A stretch of 64,000 nt of DNA from Janthinobacterium agaricidamnosum (GTDB lineage: Bacteria > Pseudomonadota > Gammaproteobacteria > Burkholderiales > Burkholderiaceae_D): assembly GCF_003667705.1 (NCBI RefSeq), contig NZ_CP033019.1, positions 4,960,001 to 5,024,000 of the forward strand, given 5' to 3'. Both the position numbers and the translations under genes were made by a program. Of this stretch, positions 1 to 8,636 are shown one piece after another; within the stretch, counting starts at the first letter, position 1, and every line of letters starts with the position of its first letter. A model generated the notes under the pieces. That model saw only the letters and a program-made list of their open reading frames with translations, was not told where the DNA came from and did no database searches.

Positions 1-537
1 ATGCGGCATGAAGTGCCGGTCGATTTCAGCCGCTACATGCCTGCCGAGGATGCGCGCTACTACGCGTATATCGCCGACCACGAGGATTTTTACCAGAAGG
101 GACCGGCCACCAAGGAAAGCAGCGGTGTGACGTGGCGCTTTGCGCTGGCCTTGCGCGACGATTTTTTCAATGAGGTCGATGCGCTGGCCAGGGGAGATGT
201 GCGCCACGCGGCGAAGCTGCGCTTCACGCACGCCGAGATGATCATTCCGCTCGCTTCGGCCATGGGCTTGCAGCAGGCGCTGGCCCCCTTGCCGGCATCG
301 GTCAGTTACAGTTATGAAAACAATCCATGGCGCGGCCAGAACGTCTCGCCGCTGGCGGCCAATATGCAGTGGGATGTGTACCGCAACGAGGCAGGGCAGC
401 TCATCGTGCGCCTGCTGTACAACGAAAAGGAAACGGACTTCCAGGCCGCTTGCGACGGCGCCCGCATCGCGCCGGGCAGCGTCTTTTACGACTACGCAAA
501 ACTGAAAACCTGCTACGGACACGTGGCGGCGCGCTGA
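1..537 (+). CDS. C-terminal part of a MINPP-type histidine acid phosphatase (phytase-like), 5' end outside window
   Basis: The reading frame is open from base 1, so the Met at base 1 is probably internal; 178 residues remain of a family usually 400-550 residues long. The key motif is HAEMIIPL at about residues 77-84. The His-Ala-Glu proton-donor motif followed by a Pro-Leu marks multiple inositol polyphosphate phosphatases (MINPP), whereas classical AppA phytases carry His-Asp. MINPP enzymes remove phosphates stepwise from phytate (InsP6) and are normally secreted or periplasmic; the N-terminus that would show a signal peptide is missing. It converges on iolA of the inositol operon 30 bp away, which supports an inositol-phosphate role. 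Family assignment is fairly firm; substrate is inference. Confidence 0.75.
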   Translation: MRHEVPVDFSRYMPAEDARYYAYIADHEDFYQKGPATKESSGVTWRFALALRDDFFNEVDALARGDVRHAAKLRFTHAEMIIPLASAMGLQQALAPLPASVSYSYENNPWRGQNVSPLAANMQWDVYRNEAGQLIVRLLYNEKETDFQAACDGARIAPGSVFYDYAKLKTCYGHVAAR

Positions 538-560
538 CGCGCTGATACTGCGCGCCGCCA
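524..560. terminator. Convergent-gene hairpin between the phosphatase and iolA
   Basis: TGGCGGCGCGC (524-534) and GCGCGCCGCCA (550-560) form an 11-bp perfect GC-rich stem with a 15-nt loop. The left arm overlaps the last codons of the phosphatase and the stop TGA (535-537) is in the loop side. It lies just downstream of both convergent genes, as expected for a bidirectional terminator, but there is no strong T tract on either side. Confidence 0.45.
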
Positions 561-567
561 GCGCGCT

Positions 568-2067
568 TTACTTCAGGGTCGGCATGGCAAACTCGGCCCC
601 GGCCGCCGTCGAGGCCGGCCAGCGCTGCGTCACCGCCTTCTGCTTCGTATAGAAACGTACCGATTCCGGGCCGTGCGCATGGTGGTCGCCGAACAGGCTG
701 CGCTTCCAGCCGCCGAAGCTGTGGAAGGCCATCGGCACGGGAATCGGCACGTTCACCCCGACCATGCCCACCTGCACCCGGTGCGTGTATTCGCGCGCCG
801 TGTTGCCGTCGCGCGTGTAGATGGCCGTGCCGTTGCCGTATTCATGCGCATTGACCAGGTCCAGCGCCGCCGTGAAATCGGGCACGCGCACGATGCACAG
901 CACGGGGCCGAAGATTTCTTCCTTATAAATCGTCATGTCCGGCGTGACGTGGTCGAACAGGCTGCCGCCGAGGAAAAAGCCCTGCTCATGGCCGGGCAGG
1001 ACAAAACCGCGCCCGTCGCAGATGAGCTTGGCGCCCTCTTCCACACCTTGCGCGATATAGCCGGCGATCTTCTCCTTGTGCACCTGCGTGACGACCGGCC
1101 CCATTTCGGCCGACAGATCCATGCCCTGCGTGATCTTTAACGCCGCGATGCGCGGCACCAGGGCTTCCACCAGCTGGTCCGCCACATTGCCGACCGCCAC
1201 GACGACGGAAATGGCCATGCAGCGCTCGCCGGCCGAGCCGAACGCGGCGCCCATCAGGGCGTCCACCGTCTGGGGAATGTCCGCGTCGGGCATGACGACC
1301 ATGTGGTTTTTCGCGCCGCCCAGGGCCTGCACGCGCTTGCCCTGCGCGCAGCCCGTCGCATAGATATACTCGGCGATCGGCGTGGAACCGACGAAGCTGA
1401 CGGCGCGCACGTCCGGGTGGTGCAATAAGCCATCGACGGCTTCCTTATCTCCCTGCACCACGTTGAAGACACCGTCGGGCAAGCCCGCGTCCGTCAGCAG
1501 CTGCGCCAGCAGCAGGCTGGCCGACGGGTCGCGTTCCGACGGTTTTAATACAAACGTGTTGCCGCAGGCAATGGCCATCGGGAACATCCACATCGGCACC
1601 ATCACGGGAAAGTTGAACGGCGTGATGCCGACACAGACGCCGAGCGCCTGGCGGATCGACCAGGCGTCGATGCCGCCGGCCACCTGTTCCGAGTATTCTC
1701 CCTTCATCATCTGCGGGATGCCGCAGGCAAACTCCACCACTTCGATGCCGCGCGTCACTTCCCCTTTCGCATCCGTGAAAACTTTGCCGTGTTCACGCGT
1801 GATCAGCTCGGCCAGCTTGTCGGCGTTTTGCTCCAGCAATTCCTTGAATTTGAACATGACGCGGGCGCGGCGCAGGGGCGAGGTTTGCGACCAGGCGGGA
1901 AAGGCCGCATGGGCGGCAGCCACGGCCGCGTTCAGCTCGGCAGGCGTGGCCAGCGCCACCTTGGCCGTCACGGCGCCCGTGGCAGGATTAAACACATCGC
2001 TCGTGCGCTCGGTGCGCGAAGCCATCGGGTTGCCACCAATAAAGTGGCCGATCATCGGGGTCGTCAT
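568..2067 (-). CDS. iolA: CoA-acylating methylmalonate/malonate-semialdehyde dehydrogenase IolA
   Basis: This 499-residue aldehyde dehydrogenase converts malonate semialdehyde to acetyl-CoA and CO2 with NAD+ and CoA, the last step of myo-inositol catabolism (the same family serves valine catabolism as MmsA). The Rossmann segment ITPFNFP is at about 148-154 and the catalytic Cys283 is in GERCMA; length is normal for MmsA/IolA. AAGGA lies about 7 nt before the chosen ATG (2067). It is the last gene of iolGCDEBA, 14 nt after iolB, and no valine-catabolism genes are nearby, so the inositol role is preferred. Confidence 0.95.
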   Translation of the reverse strand: MTTPMIGHFIGGNPMASRTERTSDVFNPATGAVTAKVALATPAELNAAVAAAHAAFPAWSQTSPLRRARVMFKFKELLEQNADKLAELITREHGKVFTDAKGEVTRGIEVVEFACGIPQMMKGEYSEQVAGGIDAWSIRQALGVCVGITPFNFPVMVPMWMFPMAIACGNTFVLKPSERDPSASLLLAQLLTDAGLPDGVFNVVQGDKEAVDGLLHHPDVRAVSFVGSTPIAEYIYATGCAQGKRVQALGGAKNHMVVMPDADIPQTVDALMGAAFGSAGERCMAISVVVAVGNVADQLVEALVPRIAALKITQGMDLSAEMGPVVTQVHKEKIAGYIAQGVEEGAKLICDGRGFVLPGHEQGFFLGGSLFDHVTPDMTIYKEEIFGPVLCIVRVPDFTAALDLVNAHEYGNGTAIYTRDGNTAREYTHRVQVGMVGVNVPIPVPMAFHSFGGWKRSLFGDHHAHGPESVRFYTKQKAVTQRWPASTAAGAEFAMPTLK

Positions 2068-2081
2068 TGTCTTGTCCTTGG

Positions 2082-2879
2082 TTATTTCGTCATCAGCCAG
2101 TCATGGGCCGGGTCGTTTTTAAAATGCCACACGCGTTTCGGGCCGGCCATCACGTTCAGGTAATAGCCGTCGTAGCCATACGGCACGGTGACGGGGTGGT
2201 AGCCACGCGGCACCATCACCACGTCGTGGTTTTCCACGGCCATGGCTTCGTCAATGCTGCGGTCATCCGTGTAGACGCGCTGGTAGGCAAAGCCCTGCTC
2301 AGGATGGAGGCGGTGGTAATAGGTTTCTTCCAGCGAACTTTCGGTTGGAATATTGTCGCTGTCGTGCTTGTGCGGCGGATAGCTGGACGAATGGCCGGAC
2401 GGCGTGACGACTTCCACCACCAGCAAGCCGTCCGCCTCGGCCGTCTGCGGCAGGATGTCGCACACATAGCGCGTGTTGGCGCCCTGGCCGCGCACGGAGC
2501 GCGTCATGGTGGAAGGTTCGATCAGGCGCGCCGGACGGTGGGTCGTGGCCGGGGCGCTGCACAAGGCCACCTCGGCGGCGCTCACGGCCGTGATACGCAC
2601 CGTGGTTTCCAGCGGCACATACACGGCGTAGGGCGAGACGTCCTCGAAGACGCTGGCGCGCTTGCCGATGCCTTCCCATACGTGATCGCCCGCCTGCACC
2701 GTGACCGTGCCCGTCAGCACGACGAGGCACAGCTCGCGGTGGCCCGTCTCCAGGCTGATGTGTTCGCCGGCCTGCAACCTGTGCGCGGCAAAGCCCACGT
2801 GCGTCCAGCCGGCCGATTCCGGCGTGACTTCCACAATCTTGCCGCCGGCCTTGCCTGCTTTGACCAGCAGCGGGCTCAT
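2082..2879 (-). CDS. iolB: 5-deoxy-glucuronate isomerase IolB
   Basis: IolB isomerises 5-deoxy-D-glucuronate to 2-deoxy-5-keto-D-gluconate in the cytoplasm. The 265-residue protein is a double cupin; the metal-site segment YPPHKHDSD and the downstream ETYYHRL are typical of the family. The frame stays open upstream, but the start chosen is the ATG at 2879, which overlaps the iolE stop in an ATGA arrangement and gives the family's usual length. The overlap points to translational coupling inside the iol operon. Confidence 0.95.
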   Translation of the reverse strand: MSPLLVKAGKAGGKIVEVTPESAGWTHVGFAAHRLQAGEHISLETGHRELCLVVLTGTVTVQAGDHVWEGIGKRASVFEDVSPYAVYVPLETTVRITAVSAAEVALCSAPATTHRPARLIEPSTMTRSVRGQGANTRYVCDILPQTAEADGLLVVEVVTPSGHSSSYPPHKHDSDNIPTESSLEETYYHRLHPEQGFAYQRVYTDDRSIDEAMAVENHDVVMVPRGYHPVTVPYGYDGYYLNVMAGPKRVWHFKNDPAHDWLMTK

Positions 2880-3790
2880 GCCGCCTCCCGACCCAGGCGC
2901 GGAATCGCATGGACCAGGCGCGCCAGGTAATCGTGGCCCATCTTCGCGTATGCGTAGCTGGGGGCGACGGCCGGGTCTTGCTCCGCCTCCACCACCAGCC
3001 AGCCCGCGTAGCCATGCAGATACAGCCGCGTCAGGATGGCCGGGAAGTCGATGCAGCCGTCGCCCGGCACGCTGAAGGCGCCATTGATGACGGCCTGCAA
3101 AAAACTCCAGTGGCCATTGCGGGCCAGTTTCACCACGTTCGGGCGCACATCCTTGCAATGCACGTGGCAAATCCTGTCGATATGTTTATTGAGCACCGCC
3201 AGCGCGTCGCCGCCGGCAAAGGTGATATGACCCGTATCAAACAACAAGCCCACTTCCGGCCCCGTCAAGGCCATCAGTTGATCCACGTCGGCCGGCGTTT
3301 CCACGTAGGCGCCCATGTGGTGGTGGTAGGCCAGGCGCACGCCGTGCGCCAGCAAATGCCTGGCAAAGGCCGTCAACTTGTCGGCGTAGTCCTGCCATTG
3401 CTGCTGCGACTGGAAGCGCGGGCGTTTGTACAGCGGACGGGCTTCACCCTGGATGGCGTCGGCCACTTCGCCGTACACCATGACGGTGGCGCCGCTGTCG
3501 GCAAGTAAACGTAAATGCGGGCCAACAGAAGCGATCTCTTCTTCCACCGAGCGGTGCGCCAGGCGGCCCGAATACCAGCCGGAGACGCACGCCAGGCCAT
3601 ACTTGCCCAGCACGGCGTTCAGGGACGGGGCATCTTTCGGAAACTTGTTGCCCAGTTCAAAGCCCACGTAGCCGATCTCGGCGCCTTCCTTCAGCGCCGT
3701 TTCCAGGGGCGTTTCGCCGCCCAGGCTCGGTAAATCGTCGTTCATCCACGAGATCGGGTTGATGCCGATACGTACATTCCAGGTAGTCAT
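2876..3790 (-). CDS. iolE: Inosose dehydratase IolE
   Basis: IolE dehydrates 2-keto-myo-inositol (scyllo-inosose) to 3D-(3,5/4)-trihydroxycyclohexane-1,2-dione. The 304-residue protein is an AP-endonuclease-2-like TIM barrel; characteristic stretches are GINPISWMNDDLP near the N-terminus, LAYHHHMGAYVET and LLFDTGHITFAGGD, which supply metal ligands. It starts 1 nt after iolD ends, with an AAAGGA ribosome site inside the iolD end, and overlaps iolB by 4 bp. Confidence 0.95.
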   Translation of the reverse strand: MTTWNVRIGINPISWMNDDLPSLGGETPLETALKEGAEIGYVGFELGNKFPKDAPSLNAVLGKYGLACVSGWYSGRLAHRSVEEEIASVGPHLRLLADSGATVMVYGEVADAIQGEARPLYKRPRFQSQQQWQDYADKLTAFARHLLAHGVRLAYHHHMGAYVETPADVDQLMALTGPEVGLLFDTGHITFAGGDALAVLNKHIDRICHVHCKDVRPNVVKLARNGHWSFLQAVINGAFSVPGDGCIDFPAILTRLYLHGYAGWLVVEAEQDPAVAPSYAYAKMGHDYLARLVHAIPRLGREAA

Positions 3791-3791
3791 T

Positions 3792-5621
3792 TCAATTCCT
3801 TTGTTTCAGGCGATCGTTTTCATAACGGGCACGCGCAGCTTGCACGCCGGACTGGGTGGAGACCTCGGGCACGGCCACTTCCCACCAGCAGCCGCCCTCT
3901 TCTGTCGTGCGCGTGGCGTCCGTATTGATGCAGATCAGATACGTGCGGGAAGCTGCCCGGGCGCGCAGCATCGCTTGCTCGAGTTCGCCAATGTCGGCAA
4001 CGTGCTCGGACAGCGCACCCAGGGCTTGCGCATGCAGGGCGAAGTCGATAGGCGGTGCGCTGTCGGGCAGCATATTGTTGAACGAAGCATTGCCGCAGGC
4101 CTGCTGCAGGCGGTTGATGCAGCCATAGCCCCGGTTGTCGAGCACGACGATGATGAGCTTTTTGTCCAGCATGACGGAAGTGGCGATTTCCGAATTCATC
4201 ATCAGATAGCTGCCGTCGCCCACCATGACGATGACCTCGGCATCAGGCTTGGCCATCTTGACGCCGAGGCCGCCGGCGATCTCATAGCCCATGCACGAGT
4301 AGCCGTATTCCATGTGGTAGCCGCCCGGCGTGGACGTTCTCCACAGCTTATGCAGCTCCGCCGGCAGAGTCCCTGCCGCGCAGACGACGATGTCGCGCAC
4401 AGTAGAATCCGGTGCGGAACGCTGCACGGCGCCGATGACTTCGCCGTCATACGGCAAGCCGGCCACCTCGCGTTTGCCGGTAATGGACGCCACGGTATCG
4501 CGCCAGGCATTCCCTGCCTGTTGCGCCCGGTCCAGCCACTGGCCCGCGCTGTTCCAGGTACCGAGCAGGCGCGACAGGCCCTGCAAGCCCAGGGTCGCGT
4601 CCGCTTGTACACCCAGGCCGCGGCGTTTCAGCGCATCAAAGTTGTTGACGTTCAGGCTGAGCAGTTGCGCCTGCGCAAACAGGGAGTTCGATCCTGTCGT
4701 GAAATCCTGCAGGCGCGTGCCGACGGCCAGCACCACGTCGGCCTGCGCCGCCAGCGCATTCGCGGCGGGCGAACCGGTGACGCCGATGGCGCCCAGCTGC
4801 AAAGGATGATCCCACGGCAAGGAACTCTTGCCGGCCTGGGTTTCCGCCACGGGAATGCCGTGGCGTTCGGCAAACGCCTGCAAGGCGGCGCCGGCCTGGC
4901 CGTACAGCACGCCGCCGCCGGCCAGTATCAGCGGCTGCTTCGCGTGCTTCAACAACGCTGCCGCCTCTTCCAGTTCCTGCTCGACGGGCGGCACGGCGCG
5001 GAAACGCACGACTCTCGGTTCGAAAAAGTCGGCCGGATAGTCATACGCCATCGTCTGCACGTCTTGCGGCAAAGATAAAGTAACGGGGCCGCAGGCGGCC
5101 GCGTCCGTCAAGGCGGCGATCGCGCGCGGCAAGGCCGTGAGCAATTGTTCCGGATACACGATGCGGTCGAAATAGCGCGATAAAGGTTTAAAAGCATCAT
5201 TCACCGACACGCTGCCATCCGTGCCGTCTTCCAGCTGCTGCAAGACGGGATCCGGCGCGCGCGAGACGAAGACGTCGCCGGGCAACAGCAAGACCGGCAG
5301 GCGGTTGACGTGGGCCAGCGCGGCGGCCGTGAGCAAATTGGTGGCACCGGGACCGATGGAGCTGGTGACGGCCATCATGCGCCGGCGCATGTGGGCTTTC
5401 GCATAGGCGATGGCCGAGTGCGCCATCGCCTGTTCATTGTGGGCGCGGTAGGTGGGAAATTGCTCGCGGTACTGGTACAGCGCCTCGCCCAGGCCCGCCA
5501 CGTTGCCGTGGCCAAAGATGGCGAAGGCGCCGCCGAACAAAGGTTCGCCGTCCTCGGTGCGCAGCACGGACAGGTAGCGGATCAAGGCCTGCGCCATGGT
5601 CAATCTGATCGTGGCGCTCAT
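3792..5621 (-). CDS. iolD: 3D-(3,5/4)-trihydroxycyclohexane-1,2-dione acylhydrolase IolD (ThDP enzyme)
   Basis: IolD is the ring-opening hydrolase of inositol catabolism and yields 5-deoxy-glucuronate. The 609-residue protein has the three-domain thiamine-diphosphate fold: an N-terminal pyrimidine-binding domain with HNEQ, a central domain, and a C-terminal domain with the ThDP/Mg motif GDGSYLMMNSE near residue 470. The frame extends about 107 codons further upstream, but that stretch lies over iolC; the ATG at 5621 overlaps the iolC stop (ATGA) and gives the normal N-terminus and length. Confidence 0.95.
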   Translation of the reverse strand: MSATIRLTMAQALIRYLSVLRTEDGEPLFGGAFAIFGHGNVAGLGEALYQYREQFPTYRAHNEQAMAHSAIAYAKAHMRRRMMAVTSSIGPGATNLLTAAALAHVNRLPVLLLPGDVFVSRAPDPVLQQLEDGTDGSVSVNDAFKPLSRYFDRIVYPEQLLTALPRAIAALTDAAACGPVTLSLPQDVQTMAYDYPADFFEPRVVRFRAVPPVEQELEEAAALLKHAKQPLILAGGGVLYGQAGAALQAFAERHGIPVAETQAGKSSLPWDHPLQLGAIGVTGSPAANALAAQADVVLAVGTRLQDFTTGSNSLFAQAQLLSLNVNNFDALKRRGLGVQADATLGLQGLSRLLGTWNSAGQWLDRAQQAGNAWRDTVASITGKREVAGLPYDGEVIGAVQRSAPDSTVRDIVVCAAGTLPAELHKLWRTSTPGGYHMEYGYSCMGYEIAGGLGVKMAKPDAEVIVMVGDGSYLMMNSEIATSVMLDKKLIIVVLDNRGYGCINRLQQACGNASFNNMLPDSAPPIDFALHAQALGALSEHVADIGELEQAMLRARAASRTYLICINTDATRTTEEGGCWWEVAVPEVSTQSGVQAARARYENDRLKQRN

Positions 5622-7564
5622 GCCGCACGCTCCAGGCGGTTGCGCGTGCGTTGCCACAAGCTGATCAGCTGCTCGAAATTGGCGCGCACGGCGGCGATCA
5701 GGCCAGCATCGTCGAGTTCGCCGGCCAGCCAGCGGCGGCTCGGTTCCTGGAAGATGGTGCGGCCCACCATGAAACCCTTGCAGGTGCTGCTGGCACTGGC
5801 CTGCTCGAAACTGTCGGCCAGGGCGGCGATGGGCGCGTTCAGGCCCAGTAATACCACGCCACGGCAATACGGATCGCGCTCGTGCACGAGGGCATCGATG
5901 GCTTGCCATTGCTGGGCTGACATGCTTTCCAGCTTCCACCATTCCGGGTAGATGCCGAGGTTGTACAGGCGTTTCACCGCGCGATACACGGTGTCGTCGT
6001 GCTGCGGCAAGGACTTGGCAGGAATAATTTCCAGCAGCAATTCATGGCCCGTGATTTGCGCCGCGTCGTACAAGCCCTTGATTTGCGCTTCCTGTTCCAG
6101 GCGGTTTTCCGGCGTATCGTCGGGATGCAGCTGCACCAGGCACTTGATCACGTGCTCTTTTGGCCACTGCGTCAAGCGCGACGCCAGCGAACGGCCCCAG
6201 TCGAACTGCAAGGGATTCGAACCCGGCATCTCGACGGGACGGCCGATCCACCAGCCGCGCCCCGTGGCATCGTTGAGCGCGTCGACGCCATAGCGGTCAT
6301 CGATCAGCACGCCCGTGCCGCCCTGCAAGCCGCGCGCCGCTTCCGTCTGGCCCACGGCTTGCACGAACAGTTGCTTGAGCTTTGAAATCCGCGCTTCGTC
6401 GCTCACGCCCTGCTGGGCCAGCTCAAAGAATTGCGTGCGGTGATCGAACGCAAATACGCACAACTCATTCCACTGTTTGCGCGCCACCGTCGTGCGGTGC
6501 AGGCGCGACAAGGTCGCATCCTGGTCCGGCTGCGTGAGTTTGGCCGCATTAGCCAGGAAATAGTCGAGCTCAACGGGCGACGGCATGGCCGGCGCGCAGC
6601 CGTGGCGCGACACGACGAGGGCGCCGCAGCCATTCGCATAGCGGCAGCACGCCTCGTAATCCTCGCCGCGCAGCCAGCCTTTCAGGAAACCGGACAGAAA
6701 AGCGTCGCCCGCACCGAGCACGTTCAAGACTTCCACGCGCACGCCCTGATAGTTGAATGCCTCATCGAGACCGACAGGGATGGCCGCCTCGATGACGGCG
6801 CAGCCAAGCGGCCCGCGCTTGACCACCAGGGTTGCACCGCTCACCTTGCGCACGGCGCGCAGGGACGCCATGATGTCGGCACCACCGCCGGCGATCATGA
6901 ATTCCTCTTCCGTGCCGACGATCAGGTCGAACTGCGGCAGGATCGCCTGCAGATGTTTGGTGACGCCGTCGTTCGAGACGAACCGCGTTTCGCCGTCCGC
7001 CTTGCCCGACAAGCCCCACAGCACGGGCCGGTAATCGATGTCGAGCACGGTGCGCACGTTATTGGCGCGCGCCAATTTCAGAGCTTGCGTGCTGACGGCG
7101 TGCATGGCGCTAGTCGAGAAATGCGTGCCGGTGATTAATAACGCTTTGCTGGAAGCGACAAAGGCGGCGTCGACGCTGGACGCTTCGATGGCCATGTCGG
7201 CGCAATTTTCGCGATAAAAGATCAGCGGGAAGGTGTTCTTGTCCTTGATGCCCAGCATCACCAGGGCGGTGAGCCGTTCGCGGTCGATGCCGACATGGCT
7301 GACGTCGCAGCCCTCCTGCGCCAAGGTATCGGTGAGGAAACGGCCCATGTGGTCATCGCCCACCTTCGACAGCATGGCGGACTTCAAGCCCAGCCTGGCC
7401 GTGCCGAAGGCGATATTGGCGGAAGAGCCGCCCAGGTATTTGGCAAAGCTCGTCGCGTCTTCCAGGGTGCTGCCGATCTGCTGCGCGTACAGGTCCACCG
7501 CCAGGCGGCCCAGGCAGATCACGTCGAGCGCGCGGCCCTGGGCAAATTCAGTCGTATTCTTCAT
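5618..7564 (-). CDS. iolC: IolC: 5-dehydro-2-deoxygluconokinase fused to a DUF2090 aldolase-like domain
   Basis: The first ~330 of 648 residues form a PfkB sugar kinase (YLGGSSANIA near 43, GAGDAF at 284-289) that phosphorylates 2-deoxy-5-keto-D-gluconate. The remaining ~300 residues are a DUF2090 domain, a class-I-aldolase-like barrel. No separate iolJ aldolase occurs in the operon, so this domain probably cleaves the phosphorylated product to malonate semialdehyde and dihydroxyacetone phosphate; that activity is inference. The same fusion is known in other Proteobacteria. AAGGAA precedes the ATG by about 8 nt. It follows iolG by 12 nt and overlaps iolD by 4 bp. Confidence 0.93.
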   Translation of the reverse strand: MKNTTEFAQGRALDVICLGRLAVDLYAQQIGSTLEDATSFAKYLGGSSANIAFGTARLGLKSAMLSKVGDDHMGRFLTDTLAQEGCDVSHVGIDRERLTALVMLGIKDKNTFPLIFYRENCADMAIEASSVDAAFVASSKALLITGTHFSTSAMHAVSTQALKLARANNVRTVLDIDYRPVLWGLSGKADGETRFVSNDGVTKHLQAILPQFDLIVGTEEEFMIAGGGADIMASLRAVRKVSGATLVVKRGPLGCAVIEAAIPVGLDEAFNYQGVRVEVLNVLGAGDAFLSGFLKGWLRGEDYEACCRYANGCGALVVSRHGCAPAMPSPVELDYFLANAAKLTQPDQDATLSRLHRTTVARKQWNELCVFAFDHRTQFFELAQQGVSDEARISKLKQLFVQAVGQTEAARGLQGGTGVLIDDRYGVDALNDATGRGWWIGRPVEMPGSNPLQFDWGRSLASRLTQWPKEHVIKCLVQLHPDDTPENRLEQEAQIKGLYDAAQITGHELLLEIIPAKSLPQHDDTVYRAVKRLYNLGIYPEWWKLESMSAQQWQAIDALVHERDPYCRGVVLLGLNAPIAALADSFEQASASSTCKGFMVGRTIFQEPSRRWLAGELDDAGLIAAVRANFEQLISLWQRTRNRLERAA

Positions 7565-7576
7565 GGCATTGTTTCC

Positions 7577-8566
7577 TTATGACAGTTGCACGATGCGCTG
7601 CTCGCGCCACGACACGGTGGCCGCTTCGGCCAGTTCCAGGGCTTTCAAGCCATCGTGGACGGTGGTGCGCAGCGCTGCGCCATGGGCAAAGGCGTCGAAA
7701 AAGTGCGCCATTTCGCTGGCGTAGGCGGCGCGGTAGCGTTCCAGGAAAAAGTCTTCCGGCTTGTCCACGCTGACGTTGACGGCACCATAGGCCGTCACTT
7801 CCGTCGGTTTGTGGTTGCCTGCCTGCAGCATGCCGGCGCTGCCCAGCACTTCGAAACGCTGGTCGTAGCCGTAGGCGGCGCGGCGCGTGGTGTTGATCTG
7901 GCACAAACGTCCCTTTGCCGTGCGGATGGTCACAGCCGTGCAGTCGAGATCGCCCGCCGCGCCGATGGCCGGGTCGACGAGGCAGCTGCCCGTGGCATGC
8001 ACGCTGACGGCTTCATCGTCGAGTATCCAGCGGAAGATGTCGAAATCGTGGATCAGCATATCCTTGAAGATGCCGCCCGACACCTGGATGTAGCTGACGG
8101 GCGGCGGGCCCGGATCGCGGCTGGTGACGATGAGCATCTCCGGCGTGCCGATCTCGCCCGCCGCGATGCGCTGCTTGACGGCGGCAAACGTGGGGTCGTA
8201 GCGGCGCTGGAAGCCGATCATGCACAGCACTTTTGCCTCCTTGACGGCGGCGGCGGCGGCGCGCGCGCGCTCCAGGGTCAGGTCGACGGGCTTTTCGCAA
8301 AAGATGGCCTTGCCGGCGGCGGCCGCGCGCACGATCAGGTCCGCATGCGTATCCGTGCTCGACGCGATCAGCACGGCCTTGACTGCCGGGTCGGCCAGCA
8401 CAGTGTCCACGCTGGCCACGCTGGCGCCATGCAGGGCCGCCACTTCCGCCGCCGCGCCCGCATGCACGTCGACCACGTATTTCAGGCGCACGCCGGGCTG
8501 GCGTACCAGATTGCCGGCGTGAATGCGGCCGATGCGCCCGGCGCCGAACAATGCCACTTGAATCAT
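7577..8566 (-). CDS. iolG: myo-inositol 2-dehydrogenase IolG
   Basis: IolG oxidises myo-inositol to scyllo-inosose with NAD+, the entry reaction of the pathway. The 329-residue protein has a Gfo/Idh/MocA Rossmann fold (FGAGRIGRIHAGN at the N-terminus) and the catalytic segments CEKPVDLT and DMLIHDFDIFRW. Two in-frame ATGs occur at 8572 and 8566; AAGGAG directly abuts the first and is 6 nt before the second, so 8566 is chosen. It is the first gene of the iol operon; a large palindrome lies 31-62 bp upstream. Confidence 0.94.
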   Translation of the reverse strand: MIQVALFGAGRIGRIHAGNLVRQPGVRLKYVVDVHAGAAAEVAALHGASVASVDTVLADPAVKAVLIASSTDTHADLIVRAAAAGKAIFCEKPVDLTLERARAAAAAVKEAKVLCMIGFQRRYDPTFAAVKQRIAAGEIGTPEMLIVTSRDPGPPPVSYIQVSGGIFKDMLIHDFDIFRWILDDEAVSVHATGSCLVDPAIGAAGDLDCTAVTIRTAKGRLCQINTTRRAAYGYDQRFEVLGSAGMLQAGNHKPTEVTAYGAVNVSVDKPEDFFLERYRAAYASEMAHFFDAFAHGAALRTTVHDGLKALELAEAATVSWREQRIVQLS

Positions 8567-8596
8567 TTCCATCTCCTTGATAGTCGGTATCGCTTG

Positions 8597-8628
8597 GCCC
8601 GGAAATGCACACGTGTGCAAATCCGGGC
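8597..8628. promoter_or_regulatory. Palindromic operator candidate upstream of iolG, with extended stem
   Basis: The core TGCACACGTGTGCA (8606-8619) is a perfect 14-bp palindrome. It is flanked by arms GCCCGGA (8597-8603) and TCCGGGC (8622-8628), giving a 32-bp imperfect inverted repeat. The same 14-bp core occurs upstream of the transporter operon at 15260-15273. The position between the porin stop and iolG suits an operator of the iol operon. Its shape (even length, central CG) is typical of LacI-type operators, but no regulator gene is present in the window. Confidence 0.65.
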
Positions 8629-8636
8629 TAAAAAAG

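Noticed and set aside
2880..3170. Long upstream extension of the iolB frame
   Set aside because: It lies over iolE, encodes Gly/Ala/Arg-rich sequence and iolB has a coupled ATG at 2879.
3759..5078. 439-residue plus-strand frame opposite iolD
   Set aside because: His/Arg/Gln/Ala-rich antisense translation of iolD, a common artefact in GC-rich genes.
8597..8636. Palindrome next to A/T run as a rho-independent terminator of the porin gene
   Set aside because: In the porin's reading direction the T run precedes the stem rather than following it, so it does not have terminator polarity.
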